Below, one piece after another: positions 32,263 to 42,392 of a DNA stretch of 64,000 nt. Numbering within the stretch: the first letter of the stretch is position 1; every line of letters begins with the position of its first letter. The notes under the pieces are model-generated. The model was not told the origin of the DNA. It ran no database searches and worked only from the letters and a program-made list of their open reading frames with translations. A program made the position numbers and the translations under genes. This stretch comes from Rhizobium mesoamericanum STM3625 (GTDB taxonomy: Bacteria > Pseudomonadota > Alphaproteobacteria > Rhizobiales > Rhizobiaceae). The DNA lies in assembly GCF_000312665.1 (NCBI RefSeq), contig NZ_HF536772.1, positions 33,032 through 97,031 on the forward strand, written 5' to 3'.

Positions 32263-32347
32263 TGGGGGCTTCCTTCAAAAAGTTCAGCGATGTGTGAAAT
32301 CAGGAATGCGAGGCTCCGCCAATTCGACGGAGCCGGATGCGATCAAC

Positions 32348-33526
32348 TCAGGCAGCAGCCTGAGAAAGCGTCGCCTTCTGGGTCTCAAACGCCCAGGTCA
32401 GCCACGGCATCAGCTTCCGCATGTCCGCCGTTTCGATCGTGGCGCCAGCCCAGATGCGAAGCCCTGACGGCGCATCGCGGTAATGGCCGATGTCGTAGGC
32501 GACACCTTCCTTGTCCAGCAGGCTGACGATGCCTTTGGCGAAATTCGCCTGGCCGTCCGCGTCGAGCGCCAGAACGTCCTTGTCGACGATCTTCAAGCAC
32601 ACGGACGTATTGGAGGCCGTTTCCGGTTTGACTGCCAGATTAGCGATCCAGTCGTTGGCATCCACGAAATCTGCTATGACCTTGGCGTTCGCATCGGCGC
32701 GCGCCATCAGGCCCTTGAGGCCGCCGACCTCTTTCGACCACAGCAGCGCATCGATGTAGTCCTCGACGCAGAGCATGGACGGTGTGTTGATGGTTTCGCC
32801 GCTGAAGATGCCTTCGATCAGCTTGCCGCCCGAGGTCAGGCGGAAGATTTTCGGTAGCGGCCATGCCGGAGCGTAGCTGAGCAAACGCTCGACAGCACGC
32901 GACGAGAGAATGATGACTCCATGCGCGCCCTCGCCGCCGAGAACTTTCTGCCAGGAGAAGGTGACGACATCGAGCTTGGCGAAATCGAGGTTCTGCGCGA
33001 AGGCGGCAGACGTCGCGTCGCAGATCGTTAAACCTTTGCGATCGGCAGGGATGAAATCGGCGTTCGGAACGCGGACGCCAGAGGTCGTGCCATTCCAGGT
33101 GAAGACGACATCGCGGTCAAAATCGATCGTCGAAAGATCGGGCAGCTCGCCGTATCCGGCTTCGATCTTGCGCACGTCCTTGAGCTTTAGCTGTTTGACG
33201 ACGTCGGTGACCCAACCTGCGCCAAAACTTTCCCAGGCGACCATGTCGACGCCACGCTCACCGAGCAGCGACCAGAGCGCCATTTCAACGGCGCCCGTAT
33301 CGGAGGCCGGAACGATGCCGATACGGTAATCCGCCGGCACTTCCAGAACATCTCGAGTAAGATCGATGGCCTGCTTCAGCTTTGTCTTTCCGATCTTCGC
33401 GCGGTGCGAACGGCCAAGAGCCGCATCGGAAAGGGCTTCGAGCGACCAACCGGGGCGCTTCGAGCAAGGGCCAGAAGAAAAATGAGTATTTTGCGGACGT
33501 ACGTCCGGCTTTGCGGTCTTCGCCAT
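32348..33526 (-). CDS. serC: Phosphoserine aminotransferase
   Basis: A 392-residue PLP enzyme converting 3-phosphohydroxypyruvate to phosphoserine. Landmarks: [15 protein letters not shown] near the N-terminus, the [15 protein letters not shown] phosphate-binding segment and [17 protein letters not shown] with the PLP Lys (about residue 198). It is the first gene of the serCA operon. Its start lies directly against two leader hairpins (33530-33567), one of which would cover the ribosome site. Confidence 0.96.
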   Translation of the reverse strand: MAKTAKPDVRPQNTHFSSGPCSKRPGWSLEALSDAALGRSHRAKIGKTKLKQAIDLTRDVLEVPADYRIGIVPASDTGAVEMALWSLLGERGVDMVAWESFGAGWVTDVVKQLKLKDVRKIEAGYGELPDLSTIDFDRDVVFTWNGTTSGVRVPNADFIPADRKGLTICDATSAAFAQNLDFAKLDVVTFSWQKVLGGEGAHGVIILSSRAVERLLSYAPAWPLPKIFRLTSGGKLIEGIFSGETINTPSMLCVEDYIDALLWSKEVGGLKGLMARADANAKVIADFVDANDWIANLAVKPETASNTSVCLKIVDKDVLALDADGQANFAKGIVSLLDKEGVAYDIGHYRDAPSGLRIWAGATIETADMRKLMPWLTWAFETQKATLSQAAA

Positions 33527-33567
33527 GTGCTATCCTTCCAGATAGATAGCTCCTCGTTGGGGAGGAG
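33527..33567 (-). ncRNA. Candidate serC leader element (two hairpins at the start codon)
   Basis: On the minus strand CTCCTC-CCCAAC-GAGGAG (33567-33550) is followed at once by CTATC-(10)-GATAG (33549-33530), whose loop contains the GGAAGG ribosome site, then the serC ATG at 33526. An RNA motif named serC is known upstream of serC in alphaproteobacteria; position and layout fit. The match to its consensus was not computed. Confidence 0.5.
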
Positions 33568-33662
33568 TGTCCCGCCGCCGTGGTTATAGGGCGGTGAGAT
33601 CGAAGTCAAGCAGCCGGCGTCGCTGTGAGAGAAATTTTTGGCCTGTGCGCGTCATTGCGTCG

Positions 33663-34463
33663 CTACCAACCAGCGATGCGCAAGCCGATACGGATTTCAT
33701 GCCGTGTCAATCCGTCGTCGCGGCCGCTTATCCCGGAGGACCCTGCGAACATGCTTCCCCCGGCAATATCGGAAAAGCGATAGCCAAAGTCGATCTTGAT
33801 GTGATCGTTGATTTCATAGCTAAGGCCGGCCATCAGCGCATAAGTGAACCGCCAATTATTCTCGCCATCGAAATCTTGCGGGGCAAACGTTGCCCCCGAA
33901 CAGGTCGAGCCACCATCCACGCACTTGGCTTGCGAACGCACGTCCACCCATTTGACATTGGTGATCCCGAGACCGGCACCAACATAGGGGGTTAATCCAG
34001 CAATCGTCGCAAGGTCGGCATAGCCGTTTGCCATGAGCCCATAGGCCCGGAGATCGGCGTGCACGCCAGAGGCACAACCGGTCCCGGAAGGAGCGGATGC
34101 GCCACAAGGCAGTTCGGTGCGGGCGGTGCCGGCAAAGGCGCTTTTGAAGAAATCCCCCGTGAGGTCGGCGCGCCAGATGTCGGTGAATTGATAGCCGATC
34201 CCGGCGCTGCCAGAGATCGGTCTTGAAAAGCGTGCCGAATCGAATTCTCCGCCATCGGTGTCATCGAAGTGGTATGCCGGCGCTTCCTCACCTATCCACG
34301 CCGCATAACCAAGATCACCGCGAAAGTACCAGCCGAGCGTCGATGCATCGCCGGCAATGCTGACCTCCGGTGCCTCTGTGATTGGCAGGTCCTCCGCCAT
34401 CACCGGACCGCCGAGCAGGAACAGGCTTGCTGCGGTGTAGATGATTATGGTGGACGGTTTCAT
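33663..34463 (-). CDS. Outer-membrane beta-barrel protein (OMP_b-brl type)
   Basis: A 266-residue protein: signal peptide (residues 1-23, ...GGPVMA), then alternating strands with WYFRGDLGYAAW, GIGYQFTDIWRADLTGDF, GLTPYVGAGLGITNVKW and LSYEINDHIKIDFGYRF. This is the opacity-like eight-stranded barrel pattern common in Rhizobiales. Two cysteine pairs lie in loops (CGASAPSGTGC; CVDGGSTC). Start ATG 34463 after GGGAATTG. It is related to the next gene (34642), probably by old duplication. Function unknown. Confidence 0.8.
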   Translation of the reverse strand: MKPSTIIIYTAASLFLLGGPVMAEDLPITEAPEVSIAGDASTLGWYFRGDLGYAAWIGEEAPAYHFDDTDGGEFDSARFSRPISGSAGIGYQFTDIWRADLTGDFFKSAFAGTARTELPCGASAPSGTGCASGVHADLRAYGLMANGYADLATIAGLTPYVGAGLGITNVKWVDVRSQAKCVDGGSTCSGATFAPQDFDGENNWRFTYALMAGLSYEINDHIKIDFGYRFSDIAGGSMFAGSSGISGRDDGLTRHEIRIGLRIAGW

Positions 34464-34582
34464 TGCAATTCCCGATCGGGCAAACACCCGCATGACTGAC
34501 CATGCGGGTATTATTCCAGCGAGATGCTAACGTGCAGTTAACTATGTTTGTTAACCTCAATCGAGATTCAAACCATACGAAA

Positions 34583-34605
34583 AAGGCTGCCATAACGGCA
34601 GCCTT
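34583..34605 (-). terminator. Terminator of the 34642 outer-membrane protein gene
   Basis: AAGGCTGCC and GGCAGCCTT form a 9-bp stem with a 5-base loop. On the minus strand a TTTTTC run follows, so it ends transcription from the gene at 34642. Confidence 0.8.
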
Positions 34606-34641
34606 GAAGTCGACAGCTCCTGAAACGATAAACACAGTCGG

Positions 34642-35409
34642 CTATTGCAGCGAATAGCGCAACGCGAGTTTGAAATCGTGGGAGGTTATATTGTTGAAAT
34701 GCATCGGCCCAGTATCCACGGTGTTGTCATATGAATGGATCCGGCCGGTCTGTGCATCGCCCAGGTCAAGGTAGGTGTAACCGAAGTCCACCGTGAGACG
34801 GTCGGTGACCTGATAACCGAGGCCGGCGTGTAGCGCCCAGGCAAAGTTCCAGGTGGAGTCGCTGTCAGCATAAGCGACGCCCTGGGTGGGAACGTTAACG
34901 TCCCTGAAACCGGAGATCGTGTTGCGGGAGGTACCGACACCAGCCCCGATATACGGCGTAATGCCGTACCAGGTACCTAGATCGACATAGGCGTTGGCCA
35001 TCAGCAGCCATTCCGACTTGGCGCCATCGTAATCATTCGTGGCATCCCAGACAGCCGCCCCTGTCGCATCGGTGTGTCCATAACGGTCAAGCGCGGAGAA
35101 ATCGGCCTTGCCGCGATATTGGACGATCGCGTCTGCACGCAACCACTGATTGAACTGATAGCCGACGCCCAATCCGCCGAGTGGCGAGCTGTCAAAACCG
35201 CCCTCATCGAGAAATTCGTGGAGCTCCACGTCGTCAAACAATTCGTGCTGTAGCCCGCCAAGCCGCTGGTTGGTCATGCCGATTTCCCCACGCAGGTACC
35301 ATCCGCCGAAGGTCGGGACGGGCGCTGGGGGGTCGACATAGAGATCGGCAGCGAAAACGGGGGCGCCGCCCGTCAGCGCCGCAGCCACGGCAACTAAAAA
35401 TCTCTTCAT
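34642..35409 (-). CDS. Outer-membrane beta-barrel protein (OMP_b-brl type)
   Basis: A 255-residue protein: signal peptide (MKRFLVAVAAALTGGAPVFA), a proline-rich start (YVDPPAPVPTFGGWYLRGEIG) as in rhizobial RopB/Omp25-like proteins, then barrel strands (GVGYQFNQWLRADAIVQYRG, YGITPYIGAGVGTSRN, LGYQVTDRLTVDFGYTYLDLG) and a final aromatic residue region (LALRYSLQ) typical for barrel assembly. It has its own terminator. A structural or porin-like role is likely. Confidence 0.82.
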   Translation of the reverse strand: MKRFLVAVAAALTGGAPVFAADLYVDPPAPVPTFGGWYLRGEIGMTNQRLGGLQHELFDDVELHEFLDEGGFDSSPLGGLGVGYQFNQWLRADAIVQYRGKADFSALDRYGHTDATGAAVWDATNDYDGAKSEWLLMANAYVDLGTWYGITPYIGAGVGTSRNTISGFRDVNVPTQGVAYADSDSTWNFAWALHAGLGYQVTDRLTVDFGYTYLDLGDAQTGRIHSYDNTVDTGPMHFNNITSHDFKLALRYSLQ

Positions 35410-35585
35410 AGTATTCTCCAGAAATAAGCGACGCCTGGCGCATATCTTTCGACCACGCCCGGCTTTTATTCATCCTGGAGTCTTACAAACTAGGGTTAAT
35501 TTCGGATTAAGTTCACGACATCTTTATCATGATCTTACCAGCATGCCGGAACGCCGAATCGCCCGGCACATTATGCGCACTCGCC

Positions 35586-36938
35586 TCACGCAGCGTCGCG
35601 TACACCACCGATTACGCCGATCAGATCGTTGACGATGCGTTCGATCTGGCCGCGGTCGTCGCCTTCAGCCATGACCCGGATCAGTGGCTCGGTACCGGAC
35701 GGACGGATGACAAGGCGGCCACTATGGCCGAGTTCCGCCTCAGCATCGGCGATTGCTTTGCGCACGCCGACATCGTCAAGCGGCTTGCCGCCCGAGATGC
35801 GCACGTTGCGAAGGAGCTGCGGCACTGGATCAAAGCGGCGGCAAACTTCGCTCACGGTCTTGCCGGTGCGCTTGACCGCAGCAAGGATCTGCAGGGCAGC
35901 TACGAGTCCATCGCCGGTCGTGCCGTAGTCGGATAGCACGATGTGGCCAGACTGCTCTCCACCGACATTGTAGTTGTTCTGGCGCATGTGCTCGACGACG
36001 TAGCGGTCACCGACCATCGTGCGCACGAGTCCAAGCCCCTTTTCCTCCAGGAAGCGCTCCAGCCCAAGATTCGACATGACCGTCGCAACGATGCCGCCGC
36101 CGCGAAGCTGCTGGCTCTCGGCAAAGCTTTCCGCAATGACAGCCATCAGCTGGTCGCCGTCGACGACTGCTCCGTTCTCGTCGACGATGATGACGCGGTC
36201 CGCGTCGCCGTCAAGCGCAATGCCGATGTCGGCCCGCACTTCATCGACCTTCTTCTGCAGCGCGACCGGGCTGGTTGAACCACAATTGAGGTTGATGTTG
36301 GTGCCGTTCGGCTCGTTGCCGATGGTCACGACGTCAGCACCAAGTTCCCAGAGTGCTGCCGGGGCAACCTTGTAGGCGGCTCCATTCGCACAGTCGATCG
36401 CGATCCTCAAACCTTGGAGCGTGACGTCGCGCGGCAGCGTGCGCTTGGCATGTTCGATATAACGGTCATGGACGCCGTCGACACGCTTGGCGCGGCCGAT
36501 ATCGTCAGATTTCGCAAGCTGCGTGGAGAGGTCCCTCTCAAGCAACTCCTCGATTTGCGATTCAAGGTCGTCAGAAAGTTTGTAGCCGTCAGGCCCGAAG
36601 AGCTTGATGCCATTATCCTCGTAAGGATTGTGAGAAGCGGAGATCATGACACCGATATCGGCTCGTAACGACCGCGTCAGCATTGCAACCGCGGGCGTGG
36701 GAATAGGACCGAGAACAAACGCGTCGACGCCGGCAGCGGTGAAGCCCGCAACCATCGCGTTTTCCAACATGTAGCCTGAAAGGCGCGTGTCCTTGCCTAT
36801 GACAACGCGGTGACGGTGGTTACCTCGACGAAAGATCGTTCCAACTGCAATGCCAACGCGCATCGCGAGATCCGGCGTCATCGGGAACACGTTGGATTGA
36901 CCTCGAATGCCATCCGTACCGAAATAGCGTCTTTTCAT
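35586..36938 (-). CDS. glmM: Phosphoglucosamine mutase
   Basis: A 450-residue enzyme converting glucosamine-6-P to glucosamine-1-P for UDP-GlcNAc. Landmarks: YFGTDGIRG near the N-terminus, the phosphoserine loop [14 protein letters not shown] (about residues 98-111), the metal loop DGDADR (about 243) and the phosphate-binding [12 protein letters not shown] near the C-terminus. Start ATG 36938 fits the family length. It is the last gene of the ftsH-glmM end of the Tol cluster but is separated from ftsH by 237 bp and a terminator. Confidence 0.95.
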   Translation of the reverse strand: MKRRYFGTDGIRGQSNVFPMTPDLAMRVGIAVGTIFRRGNHRHRVVIGKDTRLSGYMLENAMVAGFTAAGVDAFVLGPIPTPAVAMLTRSLRADIGVMISASHNPYEDNGIKLFGPDGYKLSDDLESQIEELLERDLSTQLAKSDDIGRAKRVDGVHDRYIEHAKRTLPRDVTLQGLRIAIDCANGAAYKVAPAALWELGADVVTIGNEPNGTNINLNCGSTSPVALQKKVDEVRADIGIALDGDADRVIIVDENGAVVDGDQLMAVIAESFAESQQLRGGGIVATVMSNLGLERFLEEKGLGLVRTMVGDRYVVEHMRQNNYNVGGEQSGHIVLSDYGTTGDGLVAALQILAAVKRTGKTVSEVCRRFDPVPQLLRNVRISGGKPLDDVGVRKAIADAEAELGHSGRLVIRPSGTEPLIRVMAEGDDRGQIERIVNDLIGVIGGVRDAA

Positions 36939-37124
36939 ATGCACCCCTGTGCCTTGGCGCGCCTGCGGGCAGCGCATTATTACTTGCAAAAATCACGCCG
37001 CCAAATGCGGAACGTCGCTACAAGAGCCTCAAATGAGCCTCCCTATGTCACCGGCATGACATAAATCGCCGTCACCATCACGTAAATTAGCAAGAAAACC
37101 CATTACATCGCGTTACCGACGCAA

Positions 37125-37154
37125 AAGGCCGACGTCCAAACGGACCCCGGCCTT
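37125..37154 (-). terminator. Terminator of ftsH
   Basis: AAGGCCG (37125-37131) and CGGCCTT (37148-37154), with an inner GTCC/GGAC stem. On the minus strand it is followed by TTTTGC. It is 21 bp after the ftsH stop. Confidence 0.65.
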
Positions 37155-37175
37155 CTCACTTGTTTTCAAAACAAA

Positions 37176-39107
37176 TCAATGCGGTTGGGGTTCCAGACCG
37201 GCTTCCGGCTCATCACCCTTCGCAACCGGACGCGTACCCGTCTTCGGCACTGCCGAACCGCGGCTGGGCGGCGCATCGTCGCCGAGATCGCGCGAGGGTT
37301 TCTCGCCACGAATCAGCGCCTTGATCTCTTCGCCCGTCAGCGTCTCGTATTCTAGCAGCCCCTCGGCAAGCGCGACGAACTCGTCGTGCTTCTCAGTCAG
37401 GATATCGCGGGCCTGCTGATAAGCTTCGTCGATCAGGCGGCGTACTTCATTGTCGATCTTCTGCGCTGTTGCTTCGGAAACGTTCTTCGTCTGCGAAACG
37501 GAGTGGCCAAGGAAGACCTCCTGCTGGTTCTCGCCGTAGGACACCTGACCGAGCTGGTCGGAGAAGCCCCACTGGGTCACCATAGCACGTGCTAACTTGG
37601 TCGCCTGCTCGATGTCGGACGATGCACCCGAGGTGATATTCTCTTTGCCAAAGGTCAGTTCTTCGGCAACGCGACCACCCATCATGATGCAGAGGCGCGA
37701 GACCATCCACTTGTAGCTCATCGAGTAGCGATCGCCCTCGGGGAGCTGCATGACCATGCCGAGAGCACGGCCGCGCGGAATGATCGTTGCTTTGTGCAAC
37801 GGATCGGCAACGGCAACGTTCAGCGCCGTGATCGCGTGACCGGCCTCGTGGTAGGCGGTGAGCTTCTTTTCGGCCTCGGTCATGGCGGACGAGCGGCGCT
37901 CGGCACCCATCATGATCTTGTCCTTGGCGTCTTCGAACTCCTGCATGGTAACCACACGCTTGTTGCGGCGTGCGGCCATCAGGGCGGCTTCGTTGACGAG
38001 GTTCATCAGGTCTGCACCCGAAAAACCGGGCGTACCGCGAGCCAGAACCTTGAGGTCGACGTTCGGTGCCAGCGGCACGTTGCGAGCATGAACCTTGAGG
38101 ATACGCTCGCGACCTACGATATCCGGATTCGGAACGACAACCTGGCGGTCGAAGCGGCCCGGTCGCAAAAGCGCCGGATCGAGAACGTCGGGACGGTTGG
38201 TGGCGGCAATCAGGATGATGCCTTCGTTCGCCTCAAACCCGTCCATTTCGACCAGCAACTGGTTCAGCGTCTGCTCGCGTTCATCGTTACCGCCACCGAG
38301 ACCGGCGCCACGATGGCGGCCGACGGCATCGATTTCGTCGATAAAGATGATGCAAGGCGCGTTCTTCTTGGCCTGTTCGAACATGTCGCGGACACGGCTT
38401 GCGCCGACGCCGACAAACATTTCAACGAAGTCCGAACCCGAGATCGTAAAGAACGGCACATTGGCTTCGCCGGCAACCGAGCGGGCGAGCAGCGTCTTGC
38501 CAGTGCCCGGAGGGCCAACCAGCAGCACACCGCGCGGAATCTTGCCGCCGAGACGCTGGAACTTCTGCGGATCGCGCAGGAATTCAACAATTTCCTCGAG
38601 ATCCTGCTTGGCTTCGTCGACGCCTGCCACGTCATCGAATGTCACTCGACCATGCGCTTCGGTGAGAAGCTTGGCCTTGGACTTGCCAAAACCCATCGCG
38701 CCGCGAGACCCCCCCTGCATCTGCCGCATGAAGAATAACCAAACGCCAAGGATCAGCAGCATCGGCAAGAGGGTACCGATATAGCTCAGGAAGCCGGACG
38801 AACCGTCAGTTTCCGGGCGGGCCGAAACCAGAACGTTCTTTTGCTGCAGCCGATCGAGCAGGTTATCGTCAACGACAGGCGTATAGGTCTGGAAGGTAGT
38901 GCCATTTTCAACATAGGTGCCGGCGACGCGGTTGCCCGTGACGACGACTTCCTTGACGCGACCCGCATCTACTTCGCGGAGGAACTGCGAATAGGGGATC
39001 TCGCGGGAGCTGGTCTGCGCCGGCGATGTCTGGAACATGCTGAACAGGGCAATCAGCAAAAGCGCTATGATTGCCCATAAGGCGAAATTACGTAAGTTAG
39101 GGTTCAT
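37176..39107 (-). CDS. ftsH: ATP-dependent zinc metalloprotease FtsH
   Basis: A 643-residue membrane-anchored AAA+ protease. Two membrane helices (residues about 5-22 and 103-122) flank a periplasmic domain. Walker A is GPPGTGKT (about 197), Walker B IIFIDEID, the pore/second-region motif ends RPGRFDR, and the zinc site is HEAGHA (about 420). Substrates include misfolded membrane proteins and, in related bacteria, LpxC. Start ATG 39107 after GGGGAG. It follows tilS by 99 bp, the usual Rhizobiales order. Confidence 0.97.
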   Translation of the reverse strand: MNPNLRNFALWAIIALLLIALFSMFQTSPAQTSSREIPYSQFLREVDAGRVKEVVVTGNRVAGTYVENGTTFQTYTPVVDDNLLDRLQQKNVLVSARPETDGSSGFLSYIGTLLPMLLILGVWLFFMRQMQGGSRGAMGFGKSKAKLLTEAHGRVTFDDVAGVDEAKQDLEEIVEFLRDPQKFQRLGGKIPRGVLLVGPPGTGKTLLARSVAGEANVPFFTISGSDFVEMFVGVGASRVRDMFEQAKKNAPCIIFIDEIDAVGRHRGAGLGGGNDEREQTLNQLLVEMDGFEANEGIILIAATNRPDVLDPALLRPGRFDRQVVVPNPDIVGRERILKVHARNVPLAPNVDLKVLARGTPGFSGADLMNLVNEAALMAARRNKRVVTMQEFEDAKDKIMMGAERRSSAMTEAEKKLTAYHEAGHAITALNVAVADPLHKATIIPRGRALGMVMQLPEGDRYSMSYKWMVSRLCIMMGGRVAEELTFGKENITSGASSDIEQATKLARAMVTQWGFSDQLGQVSYGENQQEVFLGHSVSQTKNVSEATAQKIDNEVRRLIDEAYQQARDILTEKHDEFVALAEGLLEYETLTGEEIKALIRGEKPSRDLGDDAPPSRGSAVPKTGTRPVAKGDEPEAGLEPQPH

Positions 39108-39206
39108 CGAACTCCCCAGCACTGGAACAGCGGCCTCATGGCAGCCGTCTTTATATGGCCTCTAACATAGGATTGCCTCAGGTGAATGCCAAGGCAAACT
39201 GGACTG

Positions 39207-40529
39207 TTAGATAGATTTTCCGTCAATAAGACCTAAAGGCGGTTTTGGATAGGGGCGTGCTCCAAATGCAGCCGCAAGGCTTTGAGCGAAGATGAAATCA
39301 AATCGTGTCAAAAAACGGTCGAAGGGCGAAAAATAGGGCGTAACGCGGACTTTCCCCGCAACCTTAACGGAAGCCTCGTGCCCTCTCATGTCCACGATCC
39401 GGGGAGCCGTCGCAAGGGCTCGTCTGACAACACCCTTAGGCAGGTGAGTGGTCTGCGCTTCGGCTCTACCAGCAACGATGCCGATGTCCATGGGAGCTGC
39501 GTTTTCAATGAGCAACCGGCCGTCCCAGACACCGCTTGCACCGGTTGCCAGCGTCAACGGCAAGATGCCACGGTCTTCGCGACCAAGAAAAAGCCCGTCG
39601 CGCCGCAGGTCGAACACCACCCTGCCCGCAGTCATCCGGCCCGGCTCGGCCCTTCTTATGAAAGCCAGTACGTCCTCCGTCTGCTTTCGGCTAAGTGCGA
39701 ACGGCTGCCCGCCAAACACTGCCGCAAGACGTGCCACGGCATAGCTGAGGATTTCAGTCTCGGCCAGAAGCCCAGCTTGAACAAGATGGCCGATCCAGGG
39801 AGAATGAAAAACAAAATACCGATCCAACCATCGCGCGGCCAAAGTGGCGATACCCGAGCGCAACTCCCCTGCCCCATCAGTATTCGCAACGATGTCACCC
39901 TCTTTAAGGCGCGACCGTATGCGGACACGCTCGTACTTCAGGTCTTCGTTGCTTGGGTCGTCGATCCAGGCCACGTGCCGTGCGCGAAGGTAATCGCGGA
40001 TCGCCTCCCGTCGGCAGCCCAGCAACGGCCGGGCAATCCACAGGCGTCGGTCGAAAAGGAGGAGGTCGGCAATGCCAATGCTTGGCTGCTCCGAGCGTTC
40101 CCGTCGCATGGCGAGCGTCTCAAGCTGATCATCAGCCGTGTGCGCAGTCACGACAATGTCAGCATTCATGTTTTCGGCGGCATCGGAAAGTAACGCATAG
40201 CGGGCGTCACGTGCTGCCGCCATCATGCCGGCTTTTGGCTTCTCGCCCTGCCAAACCTTGATCAAGTGGGGAATTTCAAGCGACCTGCAGAAGGCTGCCA
40301 CCTGGTGCGCCTCATCGCCAGATTCTGTCCGCAACGCATGGTCGACGGTCACGGCACAAAGCGACATTGAAGAATTGGGAGTGGCCTTCAGAGCTTCGAC
40401 GAGCGCCAGAAGCAAGCCGGTTGAATCGCTTCCGCCAGAGATCGCAACAAGGATGCGTGTTGGCTTGATCAGCGAGTCAAGGAAACGTCGCACAGCCGTC
40501 TCTGGTAGAAGTGGGCCGACCGGGCACAA
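39207..40529 (-). CDS. tilS: tRNA(Ile)-lysidine synthetase
   Basis: An enzyme of about 440 residues that makes lysidine at the wobble base of tRNA-Ile(CAU), an essential decoding step. The PP-loop is ILVAISGGSDSTGLLLAL near the N-terminus, with later HTADDQLET (about 145) and RPLLGCRREAIRDYLRARHVAWIDDPSNED. No ATG suits the start: an upstream ATG at 40637 would overlap cpoB by 97 bp. A TTG at 40529, 11 bp after the cpoB stop and preceded by AGGTCTTCCGG, is my choice; it is uncertain. Confidence 0.88.
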   Translation of the reverse strand: MCPVGPLLPETAVRRFLDSLIKPTRILVAISGGSDSTGLLLALVEALKATPNSSMSLCAVTVDHALRTESGDEAHQVAAFCRSLEIPHLIKVWQGEKPKAGMMAAARDARYALLSDAAENMNADIVVTAHTADDQLETLAMRRERSEQPSIGIADLLLFDRRLWIARPLLGCRREAIRDYLRARHVAWIDDPSNEDLKYERVRIRSRLKEGDIVANTDGAGELRSGIATLAARWLDRYFVFHSPWIGHLVQAGLLAETEILSYAVARLAAVFGGQPFALSRKQTEDVLAFIRRAEPGRMTAGRVVFDLRRDGLFLGREDRGILPLTLATGASGVWDGRLLIENAAPMDIGIVAGRAEAQTTHLPKGVVRRALATAPRIVDMRGHEASVKVAGKVRVTPYFSPFDRFLTRFDFIFAQSLAAAFGARPYPKPPLGLIDGKSI

Positions 40530-40540
40530 AACCGGAAGAC

Positions 40541-41545
40541 CTAGCAGGCGAGACGTTTTTGCTCGCTGGCAACCTTGGTTACGACGGCACGCGAAGCCTT
40601 CGGATAACGCTTCGAGACTTCCCGCAGGGTGGCGCACGCAGTTTCCGTATTGTCGAGCGCTGCGAGCGACATGCCGAGCTTCAGCAGCATTTCCGGGGCC
40701 TTTTCAGAGTTGCCGTATTTTTTGTGTGCATCGAGGAATGTCTTGGCCGCCTCGTTGTACTTGCCCTGAGAGTAGAGCGCTTCGCCAAGCCAGAAATTGG
40801 CATCGGGTGCGCGAGCGCTGCTCGGGTACTGAGCAATATACTGGGTGAATTCCTGTTCGGCCGTGGAATAGTCGCCGGAGAGCACGTGGCCGTAGGCGGC
40901 CTTGTACTGGTCAGCTTCGCTGCCGAGCGAGGCGGTCTGCGAGGAACGGCCTGAATCGACGCCCGGAAGTGGGCCAGATCCTACCGTGGCGCTCTCGTTG
41001 ACGGAGCCACCGATCGGGTTGCCGCTCTGGTCGAACTGCATCGAACCGAGCTGCTTGGGCGGCTGCCCAAGGCCACTGTTCGCCGGGACATCGGTCGAGG
41101 GAGCCGTTTCGGCCCCCTGCGGTGCTTGGATGACACGAGCAACATCATCGCCGTTGCCCTGACCTTGAACCAGAGGAGGCGCGTCGGCCTCGCTCTTCTT
41201 CATGGTTTTGGAGCTGCCACCGGCACTGCTGCCTCCGCCGCCCTTCTCCAACTGTTGGAAGCGGAATTCGTTGTCTTCCTGCGCCTTGCGGATCGTTTCC
41301 TGCATCTGCAGGAGCTGGAAGCTCATTTCCTCAATACGACCATTCAGCTGCCGCAGTTGCTCTTCAAGCTGCTGGATGCGAACTTCAGCGCCGCCGGCCT
41401 GCACATTTACAACCGGTGCCTGCGGCGGCCGCTCCGCGGCCTTGCCGCCGATCTGCCAGCCAAAAAGCGACGTCGCATTCGCCGATTGGCCCGCCACGGC
41501 CACGGCCGCGAGGCACAGCATGCCCGCAACGACAAGTTTTTTCAT
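40541..41545 (-). CDS. cpoB: Cell division coordinator CpoB (YbgF)
   Basis: A 334-residue periplasmic protein. Signal peptide (residues about 1-24), a coiled coil that trimerises the family (RIQQLEEQLRQLNGRIEEMSFQLLQMQETIRK, about 45-80), a low-complexity Ser/Gly/Asp linker, then three TPR units (DQYKAAYGHVLSGDYSTAEQEFTQYIAQYP ... GEALYSQGKYNEAAKTF ...). CpoB links Tol to peptidoglycan synthases at constriction. Start ATG 41545. It is after pal and a terminator, so may have its own promoter. Confidence 0.92.
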   Translation of the reverse strand: MKKLVVAGMLCLAAVAVAGQSANATSLFGWQIGGKAAERPPQAPVVNVQAGGAEVRIQQLEEQLRQLNGRIEEMSFQLLQMQETIRKAQEDNEFRFQQLEKGGGGSSAGGSSKTMKKSEADAPPLVQGQGNGDDVARVIQAPQGAETAPSTDVPANSGLGQPPKQLGSMQFDQSGNPIGGSVNESATVGSGPLPGVDSGRSSQTASLGSEADQYKAAYGHVLSGDYSTAEQEFTQYIAQYPSSARAPDANFWLGEALYSQGKYNEAAKTFLDAHKKYGNSEKAPEMLLKLGMSLAALDNTETACATLREVSKRYPKASRAVVTKVASEQKRLAC

Positions 41546-41653
41546 ATGGTTCGTCCTGTCCCAGTGATTCTTCGCGCCCTTTGGCACGAACAGGAGATTT
41601 TTCCAATTACTTTCAAAAAGCAACGGAAACTGGCCAAAGTTTGTTCAAAAAGA

Positions 41654-41681
41654 AAAGGCGACCCGCGATGGAGCCGCCTTT
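41654..41681 (-). terminator. Terminator after pal
   Basis: AAAGGCG and CGCCTTT (7-bp stem), followed on the minus strand by TCTTTTTG. It separates tolQRAB-pal from cpoB. Confidence 0.65.
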
Positions 41682-41705
41682 CGAAATTGTAATATATCCC
41701 GGCAA

Positions 41706-42236
41706 TTACATGCCGGCGCCACCGAGAACGGTGACGGCACGGCGGTTCTGCGACCAGCAGGAAATATCGTCGCAGACGGCGACCGGGCGTTCCTTGCCGT
41801 AGGAGATCGTCTTCATGCGCTGCGCAGGAACGCCCCGCGAAGCAAGGTAATCCTTGGTGGCGGCAGCACGACGGGCACCGAGAGCGAGGTTGTATTCGCG
41901 CGTACCACGTTCATCGGCGTGGCCTTCGATGGTGATGGCGTACTTCGGATAACGCGCGAGCCATTGCGCCTGACGATCGAGGGTCTGGGCAGCGTCCGCA
42001 CGGATCGAGGTGGAGTCGGTGTCGAAGAAGATGCGGTCGCCGACGTTGACGGTGAAGTCCTGTGCCGAACCAGGCGTCGCAGCGCCGGCGCCGAGGCCGA
42101 GATCACCGGCGCTATTGGCCATGTTCTTCTTGTTGGCGCAACCGGCCAGAGCGAGACCGGCGACAAGCGCGATCATGACGGGGTTACGGGCGAAATTCTG
42201 CATGCGGCTCATTGCCGGGGTGTGAATTCGGCTCAT
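41706..42236 (-). CDS. pal: Peptidoglycan-associated lipoprotein Pal
   Basis: A 176-residue outer-membrane lipoprotein. The signal ends in a lipobox LALAGC (Cys about residue 32). The OmpA-like domain shows the peptidoglycan-binding core DTDSTSIRADAAQTLDRQAQWL, then IEGHADERGTREYNLALGARRA. It binds TolB and anchors the outer membrane. Start ATG 42236 with AAGGAG upstream; an ATG at 42299 is less likely. Confidence 0.95.
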   Translation of the reverse strand: MSRIHTPAMSRMQNFARNPVMIALVAGLALAGCANKKNMANSAGDLGLGAGAATPGSAQDFTVNVGDRIFFDTDSTSIRADAAQTLDRQAQWLARYPKYAITIEGHADERGTREYNLALGARRAAATKDYLASRGVPAQRMKTISYGKERPVAVCDDISCWSQNRRAVTVLGGAGM

Positions 42237-42392
42237 GGCCGGTCTCCTTGCGACTTGATTAAGGTTGCCGGACTGTAACCTCGTTGGGTTAATCGGCATT
42301 CAAGAATTATGGTTAACAGGTGGTTGATTTGTCCCTCAGTCGCCCCAATCAGGGATTTTTGCGGCGACAAAAAGGCACGTCCACAGGCTTTT

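Noticed and set aside
37794..38784. Long plus-strand frames opposite ftsH, and similar ones opposite tolB, tolA, serA and subunit I
   Set aside because: They are GC-rich antisense shadows of strongly recognised genes.
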